Assembly: GCA_963575745.1 (NCBI GenBank)
Contig: CAUYUJ010009746.1
Location: 36,001 to 100,000, forward strand
Reading direction: 5' to 3'
DNA: 64,000 bases
DNA from: Prorocentrum cordatum
Lineage: Eukaryota > Sar > Dinophyceae > Prorocentrales > Prorocentraceae
The position numbers were made by a program, and so were the translations under genes. Of the stretch, positions 53,833-63,802 are shown piece by piece. The notes under the pieces are model-generated. The model was not told the DNA's origin, did no database searches, and worked only from the letters and a program-made list of their open reading frames with translations. The number at the start of each line of letters is the position of its first letter. Within the stretch, counting starts at the first letter, position 1.

Positions 53833-53924
53833 CTTACATTGCCTTGGAAAATCCATTATCATCCCCGCCAGACCCCGGAGCTTTATTCTCCCCAGGTGAT
53901 CTCTATCGCCCGCACAGGGTTAAA

Positions 53925-54150
53925 ACGGTTCCTGAGGCGCCCCTGGCGGCCCACGGGGCACCCAAGACAGCTTCAAGAGCGGCCCAGGACGGCCTTCGAC
54001 GACCCCCAGACGGCGCCCAGACTTCTCCAGAGACGTCCAAGACAGACCGCCTCAACACGGCCCAAAAGGCACCGAAGACAGCACCAACAGCAGCCAAAAA
54101 CGGCCTAAGACGGCCACAGACAGTCCCAAAACGGCTTCCAGCGCACCATG
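53925..54150 (+). repeat. CAAGACGGCC-type array 5, short
   Basis: Starts in CCTGAGGCGCCCCTGGCGGC, which parallels 53081 (CCTGAGGCATCCCTGGTGGC), so arrays 4 and 5 share a diverged duplicated segment. Confidence 0.7.
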
Positions 54151-54650
54151 GGCCTCTGATGCTTGTTTGGCGCTCCCTGCCGGATTTGGATTCCAAATCC
54201 CTCGCCCTTTTTGTCGGTCTGGAGCCCTCTCCGCGGCCTCTTGCGGCCATGCCGTGTTTCGCTTTTTTGGTGGCCCAAAATCGCCTCGGCCGACCCCGGA
54301 AGCGCGCGCGGTCGCCAAGGGCGCGTCGGGCGGGATTCTGGGTCGGCGGCGCGGTGGCCCAGAATCGGTCCCGCCGATTCTGGGCCGGCGGCCATTATGG
54401 AGCCATCTCGGAGGCGTGTTGGTGATCTTGGGGCCCCTCGGAGGGCCCCCAGACGGCCCCAGAACGCCCCGGGAAGGTCGGACCCAACGCGCCGACAAAG
54501 CCTGACCCGATCCCAAGGGAGCCCTTCCCAGGTGGGGCGTCCAGACTCTCCTCCGTCTCCTCGCTCAGCGATGTGTGGCAGGCGAACATGACGCCATTCA
54601 TCCTGCCTTGCAGCAGCACCCCTTCACCTTGCAAGTGGACGTAGTCCACG
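54151..54650. other. Spacer before unit B, no supported gene
   Basis: Includes GATTCTGGGTCGGCGGC and GATTCTGGGCCGGCGGCC direct repeats near 54337 and 54375. It ends at GACGTAGTCCACGGGTCAGC, a variant cassette border. Confidence 0.55.
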
Positions 54651-57600
54651 GGTCAGCCCTAGTCTCTACTACATTGCAGGAGCACGTGCGTGCCAGAAGG
54701 GCGCAGGCTCAAATAACTCAAAACCGCCCCGGGCTGGCCCCGGGCCGCCCCGGGCCGCCCAGGCAGGCCCCAGGACATGTCGAGAGGGCCCCCAGAAGCC
54801 CCCAAGACGGCCCCGGAGAGCCCCGGCACGCTTAATGATGGGCCCAAGACGCCCGAGATTCGCCCCAGGCGGCCCAAGAGGCGTCCAAGACGCCCGAAGA
54901 GGCCTCCCAAGAGGCCTCCCAAGAGGGCCCCGAGCGACAGAAATCGTTGATTTCTACTGTGTTTTTCTATGTTTTCGGCCTCCTCGCCTCGTCGGCTTCC
55001 CGACGCTCCAAGACGGCCCAAGAAGCCCCCCCGACCGCTCCAAGACGGCCGAAGAGGACCCCAAGAGAGCCCCAAGACGGGCCAGGAGGGCCCCCAGACG
55101 GTCCCAAGACGCCCCAGGACGGCCCCAGGACGGCCCAGGAGGCGCCCAAGACGGCCCAAGAGGCACCCAAGACGCCCCAGGAGCGGCCCAAGACGGCCCA
55201 CGACAGCCCAAGAGGCGCCGAGGCGGGTCTCAGACGGCCCCAAGACGGCCCAAGAGGCACCCAAGACGGCCCGAGAGGGCCCTAAGAGCCCCCCCGGGAG
55301 GCCCAAACGAAGGCCGAAGAGGCTCCGAAACGGCCCCCACGAAGCCTTCAGTGCCTTCAGAATTCCCTCCAGGAGCGGGGGAGCGGACGAGAGGCGACAG
55401 GCATATCGCAGGCAAAAACGCCCCAAGAGATCCCCAAACGGCCCCCACGAAGCCCTAAGTGGCCTCAGAATTGCTTCCAGGAAGGGGGGAGCGGACGAGA
55501 GGCGACCGGCATATCGAAGGCACAAAAGAACAATGTTGGACGCTCCGAGGGCCTTCGATGTTTCTCCGTTGGGGAGAGTCGTCGTAGGATCGACGATTGC
55601 CGACCGAGGGCAGCGAATCCAGTGGAGGCCCAAGAGGCCCCCAGGAGCCCAAAAGAGATCCCCAAGAGGTGCCACGGGGCTTAAAAACTGCTTCGAAGCG
55701 AGGGGGGCGGACGAGGGGACCGCCTCAGGAGGTTTTGGACGGTTTTGGGCCTCAAAATCGTCCGCTTTACGACGGTTTTGGAAGGATTTTGGCCTTCTCG
55801 CCTTTTCCGCTTTCCGACGCTCGAAGACGGCCCAAGAGGCCTCCAAGAGCGCCCCAGAACGGCCCAAGAGGTTTCCAAGAGCGCCCCAAGACAGCCCAAG
55901 AGGGCCCCAAGACGACCCAAGAGACGCTCAAGACGGCCCACGAGGGCCCGAAGACAGGCCCAAGAGGGGGCCAAGAGGGGGACCACGGACCGAAAATCCG
56001 AGCCTTCCGCCCCAAGAGGGCGCCAGGAGGCCCAAACAGGCCCCCAAGAGGCCCCAAGGGGCCGCCAAGAATCCCCCGAAGAGGCCCCAGGAGGCTCCCA
56101 AGGAGCCCAAACGAGGCCCCTACAGAGGCCCCAACAGCTTCCAAAATGGCCCCGAAGAGGCCTCGAGCCCGCCTCCGAGCTTCCTCGCCGCGAGGGTGCC
56201 AACACGGCCCCAGACCGGCCCAGGACGGCCCAAGGCGCGCTCAAGACGGCCCAAGACGATTCCAAGACGGTCCCAGGAGGGTGCGCCCAGGACGGCCCAA
56301 GGACGCGCCCGTTCGGGGCCTCAAGACGGGCCAAGATGGCAAGAGAGTCCCAGCTGGCAAAAATCGTTAATTTTCCATTGTTTACTGTTACACCCTTTGC
56401 GTTTCCCGCCGTTTCGGCGGTCCGATGCACCAAGAGGCCCCAGAAAGTCCCAGGAGGGTCCGAGGAACCGCCCAGGAAGGCCCCAAGACGGGCCAAGACG
56501 GACCCAGCACAACCCAAGGCGCGCTGCGACGGCTCAAGACGGCTCCAAGACAGCCCCAAGAGGGTGCCAACACGGCCCCTGCTGGGCCCAGGACGGCCCA
56601 AGGAGGCGCACAGGAGGGGCCCAAGACGACTCCAAGGCGGCCTCCTCACGGTCCCAGACGGCTCCAAGACAGCCCCACGAGGACCCCGATGGGCCCAGGA
56701 CGGCCTACGGACGCGCCCATGAGGGGCCCACGACGAACCAAGACGGCCCCATCAGGGCAAACGGCGCCCTCAAGACGGGCCTAGACGGCTCCAAGACGGC
56801 CCTTTGAGGGAGCCAACGCGGCCCCACACCCTTCGGGCGCACACTTGGGGGGGCTGGGAGCTTGCGACAAGTCTCCCACATTCATTGTCCTGCCCCATTC
56901 TGTTCGCCTGGAGGCCTCCTCCAACCCTGTGGGCGAACAAGAGGAATCCCAGCGGGACGCCAACCCTGGGGCCCGTGGGCCCCGCGCCGCTTGGGCAGAA
57001 GACGAACGCCGGGTCTGACAGGCCAGCTACCGCCCCCCTTTGCCCGATATGCTGTGCCATTCTGTTCCCCCAGGGGCCTTGGCAAACTCTTCGGGCCAAG
57101 CAGACCGGACCCCTGTGACAGCAGCCAATTGATATGACCCTGGGACCTCTCCGCATTCTTCGGACGAGCATCTGGGGGGCCCAGGAGATTCGGACATGTC
57201 TTCCCCATTCCTTGCCCTGTCCCGTTCTGTTCGCCCGAAGGCCTCCACAGACCCTCTGGGCGAACAGAATGGGACATGGCGAACAAACCCTCCCGTTGGC
57301 GGTGATGCGACTGGATCGCACCATCAAGGCGCGCCCGGAGGTGATGGCCGACCCAACAGCGGTTTCTCTTAAGAGTTCACTGGATTTCAAATTTTCTTGA
57401 AGCTCTCTTGGGCCCTCCCTGTAGATCCTTGCGAGCCTCCCCGGCGCTTTCGGTGGCTTTCCCCGATGGCCTCCCGAGCCCTTCCCCGAGCGCTCCTGAG
57501 ACGCCTCAGATGGGCTTCGACTTCGACGCACATCCCCGAGAGACTTCGAAACTGTCCTCAATAGGAGGGGGGTGAACGAGCAGTGCGCTGGGCCAAGCTG

Positions 57601-57741
57601 CTGCAGCGCTGCAAGAGCTCGGACACGAAGGCGCGGTCTCGCTGCCGCCGCCCGAGCCGCCGCCGTGTTTGTAGATTTTCGGTACAATCTGCGCCGTTCC
57701 TCCGAGAACCATTCCAGAAAGATGTCGTGGACGGAGTCCAC
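54651..57741 (+). repeat. 3.09-kb unit, copy B
   Basis: 3091 bp, collinear with copy A; spacer AAATCGTTGATTT at 54941-54953. It is followed head-to-tail by copy C. The left border (TGCAGGAGCACGTGCG) is more diverged than the rest, suggesting that the duplication joined new flanking sequence there. Confidence 0.92.
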
Positions 57742-60700
57742 GGGTCAGCCCTAGTCTCTACTACATTGCAGGGCCCAGTGCGTGCCAGAAGGGCGCAGGC
57801 TCCATTAACTCAAACCGCCCCGGGCTGGCCCCGGGCCGCCCCGGGCCGCCCAGGCAGGCCCCAGGACATGTCGAGAGGGCCCCCAGAAGCCCCCAAGACG
57901 GCCCCGGAGAGCCCCCCGGCACGCTTAAAGATGGGCCCAAGACGCCCGAGATTCGCCCCAGGCGGCCCAAGAGGCGTCCAAGACGCCCGAAGAGGCCTCC
58001 CAAGAGGGCTCCGAGCGACAGAAATCGTCGATTTCTGCAGTGTTTTTCGATGTTTTCGGCCTCCTCGCCTCGTCGGCTTCCCGACGCTCCAAGACGGCCC
58101 AAGAAGTCCCCCCGACCGCTCCAAGACGGCCGAAGAGGACCCCAAGAGAGCCCCAAGACGGGCCAGGAGGGCCCCCAGACGGTCCCAAGACGCCCCAGGA
58201 CGGCCCCAGGACGGCCCAGGAGGCGCCCAAGACGGCCCAAGAGGCACCCAAGACGGCCCCAGGAGCGGCCCAAGACGCCCACGACAGCCCAAGAGGCGCC
58301 GAGGCGGGTCTCAGACAGCCCCAAGACGGCCCAAGAGGCACCCAAGACGGCCCGAGAGGGCCCTAAGAGCGCCCCCGGGAGGCCCAAAGGAAGGCCGAAG
58401 AGGCTCCGAAACGGCCCCCACGAAGCCTTCAGTGCCTTCAGAATTCCCTCCAGGAGCGGGGGGGCGGACGAGAGGCGACAGGCATATCGCAGGCAAAAAC
58501 GCCCCAAGAGATCCCCAAACGGCCCCCACGAAGCCCTAAGTGGCCTCAGAATTGCTTCCAGGAGGGGGGGAGCGGACGAGAGGCGACCGGCATATCGAAG
58601 GCACAAAAGAACAATGTTGGACGCTCCGAGGGCCTTCGATGTTTCTCCGTTGGGGAGAGTCGTCGTAGGATCGACGATTGCCGACCGAGGGCAGCGAATC
58701 CAGTGGAGGCCCAAGAGGCCCCCAGGAGCCCAAAAGAGATCCCCAAGAGGTGCCACGGGGCTTAAAAACTGCTTCGAAGCGAGGGGGGCGGACGAGGGGA
58801 CCGCCTCAGGAGGTTTTGGACGGTTTTGGGCCTCAAAATCGTCCGCTTTACGACGGTTTTGGAAGGATTTTGGCCTTCTCGCCTTTTCCGCTTTCCGACG
58901 CTCGAAGACGGCCCAAGAGGCCTCCAAGAGCGCCCCAGAACGGCCCAAGAGGTTTCCAAGAGCGCCCCAAGACAGCCCAAGAGGGCCCCAAGACGACCCA
59001 AGAGACGCTCAAGACGGCCCACGAGGGCCCGAAGACAGGCCCAAGAGGGGGCCAAGAGGGGGACCACGGACCGAAAATCCGAGCCTTCCGCCCCAAGAGG
59101 GCGCCAGGAGGCCCAAACAGGCCCCCAAGAGGCCCCAAGGGGCCGCCAAGAATCCCCCGAAGAGGCCCCAGGAGGCTCCCAAGGAGCCCAAACGAGGCCC
59201 CTACAGAGGCCCCAACAGCTTCCAAAATGGCCCCAAAGAGGCCTCGAGCCCGCCTCCGAGCTTCCTCGCCGCGAGGGTGCCAACACGGCCCCAGACCGGC
59301 CCAGGACGGCCCAAGGCGCGCTCAAGACGGCCCAAGACGATTCCAAGACGGTCCCAGGAGGGTGCGCCCAGGACGGCCCAAGGACGCGCCCGTTCGGGGC
59401 CTCAAGACGGGCCAAGATGGCAAGAGAGTCCCAGCTGGCAAAAATCGTTAATTTTCCATTGTTTACTGTTACACCCTTTGCGTTTCCCGCCGTTTCGGCG
59501 GTCCGATGCACCAAGAGGCCCCAGAAAGTCCCAGGAGGGTCCGAGGAACCGCCCAGGAAGGCCCCAAGACGGGCCAAGACGGACCCAGCACAACCCAAGG
59601 CGCGCTGCGACGGCTCAAGACGGCTCCAAGACAGCCCCAAGAGGGTGCCAACACGGCCCCTGCTGGGCCCAGGACGGCCCAAGGAGGCGCACAGGAGGGG
59701 CCCAAGACGACTCCAAGGCGGCCTCCTCACGGTCCCAGACGGCTCCAAGACAGCCCCACGAGGACCCCGATGGGCCCAGGACGGCCTACGGACGCGCCCA
59801 TGAGGGGCCCACGACGAACCAAGACGGCCCCATCAGGGCAAACGGCGCCCTCAAGACGGGCCTAGACGGCTCCAAGACGGCCCTTTGAGGGAGCCAACGC
59901 GGCCCCACACCCTTCGGGCGCACACTTGGGGGGGCTGGGAGCTTGCGACAAGTCTCCCACATTCATTGTCCTGCCCCATTCTGTTCGCCTGGAGGCCTCC
60001 TCCAACCCTGTGGGCGAACAAGAGGAATCCCAGCGGGACGCCAACCCTGGGGCCCGTGGGCCCCGCGCCGCTTGGGCAGAAGACGAACGCCGGGTCTGAC
60101 AGGCCAGCTACCGCCCCCCTTTGCCCGATATGCTGTGCCATTCTGTTCCCCCAGGGGCCTTGGCAAACTCTTCGGGCCAAGCAGACCGGACCCCTGGGAC
60201 AGCAGCCAATTGATATGACCCTGGGACCTCTCCGCATTCTTCGGACGAGCATCTGGGGGGCCCAGGAGATTCGGACATGTCTTCCCCATTCCTTGCCCTG
60301 TCCCGTTCTGTTCGCCCGAAGGCCTCCACAGACCCTCTGGGCGAACAGAATGGGACATGGCGAACAAACCCTCCCGTTGGCGGTGATGCGACTGGATCGC
60401 ACCATCAAGGCGCGCCCGGAGGTGATGGCCGACCCAACAGCGGTTTCTCTTAAGAGTTCACTGGATTTCAAATTTTCTTGAAGCTCTCTTGGGCCCTCCC
60501 TGTAGATCCTTGCGAGCCTCCCCGGCGCTTTCGGTGGCTTTCCCCGATGGCCTCCCGAGCCCTTCCCCGAGCGCTCCTGAGACGCCTCAGATGGGCTTCG
60601 ACTTCGACGCACATCCCCGAGAGACTTCGAAACTGTCCTCAATAGGAGGGGGGTGAACGAGCAGTGCGCTGGGCCAAGCTGCTGCAGCGCTGCAAGAGCT

Positions 60701-60822
60701 CGGACACGAAGGCGCGGTCTCGCTGCCGCCGCCCGAGCCGCCGCCGTGTTTGTAGATTTTCGGTACAATCTGCGCCGTTCCTCCGAGAACCATTCCAGAA
60801 AGATGTCGTGGACGGAGTCCAC
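57742..60822 (+). repeat. 3.08-kb unit, copy C
   Basis: 3081 bp, tandem with copy B; spacer AAATCGTCGATTT at 58022-58034. It contains small indels relative to B (for example in the first array near 57905 and 58000). Its end joins an intact PPR array. Confidence 0.92.
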
Positions 60823-61362
60823 GGGTCAGCCCTAGTCAGCTACAGCGCTGCGATCAGCGCGTGCGAGAAGGGCGAGCAGTGGCAGCGGGCACTGGCGCTG
60901 CTCAGCCAGGTGCGGGAGGCGAAGCTGGAGCCCAACGTCGTTAGCTACAACTCGGGGATCAGCGCGTGCGAGAAGGGCGAGGAGTGGCAGCGGGCACTGG
61001 CGCTGCTCGGCGAAATGCTGGAGGCGAAGCTGGAACCCACCGTCATCAGCTACAGCGCTGGGATCAGCGCGTGCGAGAAATGCGATAAGTGGCAGCGGGC
61101 CCTCTCGCTGCTCAGCGATATGTGGGAGGGAACGGTGGAACCCACCGTCATCAGCTACAACGCCGGCATCATCGCGTGCGACAAAAGTATGCAGTGGCAG
61201 ATGGCCGTGTCGCTGCTCAGTCATATGTGGGAGGCGAAGTTGGTGCCCGGGGTCACCAGCTACAGCACGGTTGTCAGCGCGTGTGAGAAAGTCAGTTGTG
61301 CCAATTGTTTTGGCGTCGGCGGGTTCGGGCTCCTCCCTAGAGCAAGCTGGGGTCGCTCCTGA
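60664..61362 (+). CDS. PPR protein segment with five motifs
   Basis: PPR (pentatricopeptide repeat) proteins bind organellar RNA sequence-specifically; this one is assigned by motif only. The frame reads a basic leader (MRWAKLLQRCKSSDTKAR...DVVDGVHGSALV) and then motifs starting with SYSAAISACEKGEQWQRA at 60838, 60943, 61048, 61153 and 61258, exactly 105 bp (35 codons) apart. The fifth is cut after SYSTVVSACEK; there GAGAAAGTCAGT (about 61285-61296) could be a 5' splice site, since the expected GGCGAGCAGTGG is replaced. The frame stops at 61362. The ATG at 60664 may not be the true start because the same leader occurs in other cassettes. It is the only uninterrupted PPR array in the window. 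Confidence 0.7.
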   Translation: MRWAKLLQRCKSSDTKARSRCRRPSRRRVCRFSVQSAPFLREPFQKDVVDGVHGSALVSYSAAISACEKGEQWQRALALLSQVREAKLEPNVVSYNSGISACEKGEEWQRALALLGEMLEAKLEPTVISYSAGISACEKCDKWQRALSLLSDMWEGTVEPTVISYNAGIIACDKSMQWQMAVSLLSHMWEAKLVPGVTSYSTVVSACEKVSCANCFGVGGFGLLPRASWGRS

Positions 61363-61439
61363 GGGTCGACCAGGCCTCCGCCTCCAGCGCAGCATGTGCG
61401 TTTCCTGCGGGCTCCACGGGCCAATATACTCGTGACCTC

Positions 61440-62140
61440 GTACGTGTTCAATTTGCGCAAGCGGAGCGGGCAGAGCAATGACAGCTTGCCCTGGCGCGGC
61501 TCAGCGAGATTTGGCAAGCGAAGGTGGGTTCCATTATCATCGTCGGCTGCAGCGGCGGGACCAGCGCGCGCTGGAAGGTTGATCAGTGGCAGCAGCCCCC
61601 GTTGCTTACTGCTCAGCGAGATGCGGGAGCCGAAATCGGAGCCCAACGCGGGCGAGACTAGCAAGCAGTGGCAGCGGGTCATGCATGTTGCTCAGCGAGA
61701 TGTGGGAGCAACAAAGAGCCCGAAGCCAGTGGCAGCTGGCGCTTGCGCTGCTGAGCGAGATGTCGGACGCGGAGCTCGAGCCCGACGTCATCAGCTGCAG
61801 CGCTGGGATCAGCGCGTGCGAGAAGGGCGAGCAGTGGCAGCGGGCGCTTGCGCTGCTGAGCGAGATGCGGGAGGCGAAGCTGGAGCCCAACGCAGCCAGC
61901 TACAGCCCTGCGATCGTCGCTCTGCTTCGCAGAAGCGATGCGACAGGCTAGTCAGCCACACCGCTGAGGAATAGCGCTTGAGTGAAAGGTGGTCAGTGGC
62001 CGCGGGCTCTGGCGCTGTCGAGCGAGATATGGGAGGCGATGTTGGAATTCGGACGTTATCAGAACTTTAGCGTTGTGATCACTGGGTGCAACAAAGGACG
62101 AGCAGTGGCAGCCGACGCAGGCGCAGAGCCTTCCAAGACA
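61440..62140 (+). pseudogene. Decayed continuation of the PPR array
   Basis: PPR-like phrases in changing frames: a diverged motif at about 61470-61570, LLSEMREPKSEPNA (about 61608), QWQLALALLSEMSDAELEPDVISCSAGISACEKGEQWQRA and ALALLSEMREAKLEPNAASYSPAI in one frame (about 61725-61925, stop at 61951), then further traces to 62140 (GGQWPRALALSSEIWEAM). About five motifs, of which two are good. Indels of one or two bases separate them. Confidence 0.65.
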
Positions 62141-62199
62141 CCTCACCGCCCGACGCCAATATAGATCTGGAAGCGCGATGCCGCAAAAAAAAGGAGCAC

Positions 62200-62620
62200 C
62201 CCCTCAAGGCCCCAGGAGGCAACAATCACCCCGTTCCTTCTGGAGAAGACATCTCCCCCTTCCCACTCTTGACTGTCTTTAAGACGGTCCGAGAGGCGGT
62301 CAATGAGGCTCCAAGACCGCTTACGTGGCTCCACATACGGCCCAAGAGGGCCCCAAGACGCTCCAAGGGAGCCCCACAAAGGGCTTCAAGAGGGTGCCAA
62401 GCCGGGTCGTGGGCCACCATCTTGGGGGGTGCGGCTCCAAACATGCCCCCAGCACCTTCCGAGAAGCCTCCAGGACGCTTCTCAGTGGCCCCAAGAAGGT
62501 CCTGAGAGACCCCAGAAACGAGCCCGGGAATCCCCAAGAAACCCCCAAGAGGCCCCAAGAGGCCCCCCAACTGAATACTTCCGGGAGGCTCCCAGGAGGC
62601 CTCCAAGTAGGTCCTTAGAA
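62200..62620 (+). repeat. CAAGACGGCC-type array 6, strongly diverged
   Basis: AGGCCCCAAGAGG, CCCCAAGACG and CCAAGAAACC words; a less GC-rich spacer at about 62235-62290 (TTGACTGTCTTTAAGACGG). It follows the decayed PPR end, as other arrays do. Confidence 0.65.
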
Positions 62621-62699
62621 GCGTATGAGACGTCTTGCGTTTACATCTTGCACGGGGCATGGGCGCGGCGGCGGGATGCGAACCTTGGCTACGGTGCTG

Positions 62700-63010
62700 T
62701 CGTTATAGCTCCGTGTGGGTTACGTTCCGTGTGAGGAGACAGTCAACGTACATAGGGGGACGTGACGGTATGTGGCTCCTTTCACCAGGGCCGCACGTGG
62801 AATTACATCCCTCTGGGGCACGAGCCGTGTGAAGGGTGAGCCGAGATGGGGGGAGGGACGCCATGCAAGCCTTGTCCGTGGATCCGAAACTGCAGCGCAT
62901 GGGGGGCACGGTCCGTGTGAGGGCCGTGCCGAAATTGATGAGGGGACGCTTTGTGAACCATGCCTTCCTGAGGGGCCGTATGTTTGGGTTCAATCCGCGT
63001 CATTCGTACC
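62700..63010 (+). repeat. Relic of 90-bp units
   Basis: Three diverged units of about 80-90 bp: GHEPCEG followed by a stop and AEMGG, then TPCKPCPWIRN, and GAVPKLMRG-like phrases. The plus-strand words TGTGGCTCC, GGGCACGAGCC and GTGTGAAGGGTG match the unit consensus. Confidence 0.6.
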
Positions 63011-63179
63011 TGTTCCTTCCAAGATCAAGCCGTTTGTCGGTCACTACTTCAGTGTAGCTGTGACCGAATCGCACCACCCAGTGAATGTTAGTGGTGATGA
63101 GGAGGATGACGGAGGAGAAAGGAGGAGAAGCAGATTCCTCATAACCCGTCAGGCATTTCCAAGTTCCCCCGCCCGACTC

Positions 63180-63603
63180 GCGTCTTCTCCACAATCGTGA
63201 AGCCCGAGTTCAGGGATATCATGAGCTGTGCCCAACCCTTGGCCCCTCAAGGAACGGAGAAGTACGATTCGAGTGCACCAAATGTGGAGGAAAAGGTATG
63301 ACATTGAGATTGTCCAGATACCTATCTGGTGTTGAGGCTAGAGTGTTTTGCCCACGAAGACGCCTGACTAAGTGGAACCCTCAAGTTGAAGCTCACAATG
63401 AACGAACAAAGACGCCAGGGAATCGTTGTCACGTCCTGCATCCATTCCGACCTGATGTCGTTGGCAAGGAGCTTGTATGTTTTATATGTGATCAGACTTC
63501 TGCGAAGAGAGCATTCTTGTGGTTTTTTGTGCAAATATCTGTGCGAAGCGATACTTTGATGAATATAGTGGAGATACTGACTGGCATGGTATCTTTACTA
63601 TGA
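63180..63603 (+). CDS. Cys-containing ORF fragment, function unknown
   Basis: One frame runs FECTKCGGKGMTLRLSRYL...RVFCPRR...NRCHVLHPFRPDVVGKELVCFICDQTSAKRAFLW, with two C-x2-C pairs and further Cys/His. It is less GC-rich than its neighbours. The ATG at 63298 lies inside this frame, downstream of the first C-x2-C, so it is probably not the start. Cys/His knuckles of this type are also found at the C-terminus of LINE proteins, so a retroelement relic is possible. It ends at 63603. Confidence 0.35.
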
Positions 63604-63800
63604 GGTGATGCTGATCTATTTTTTATTTTTGTGCACTGCGGCTGTATGCCATGAAATATTCCAGTACAGACACGGAGAATGCAGAGCAGTGGGCAGACAT
63701 GGAGGCTGGGGCCTGGTGAGCCCCCCCCCAGACGCCTAGCATATGATTCCCTACTCAGAGCATGCCTCCGTGGGGGTCCTAGCGGATTTAAGGGTAGGTG
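63604..63800. other. Spacer, no gene
   Basis: Mixed sequence with a C10 run near 63720; nothing recognised. Confidence 0.5.
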
Positions 63801-63802
63801 AG

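Noticed and set aside
53618-53833. Met-rich minus-strand frame
   Set aside because: It is the ATC/GAT microsatellite read in one frame.
41326-60823. Dozens of open frames of 200-630 codons on both strands (Pro/Arg/Gln/Lys-rich on plus, Gly/Leu/Ser/Trp-rich on minus)
   Set aside because: They come from CAAGACGGCC arrays, which contain no stop trinucleotides on either strand. The 10-12-bp spacing rotates the frame, and frames break at the AT-richer spacers or at small indels between unit copies.
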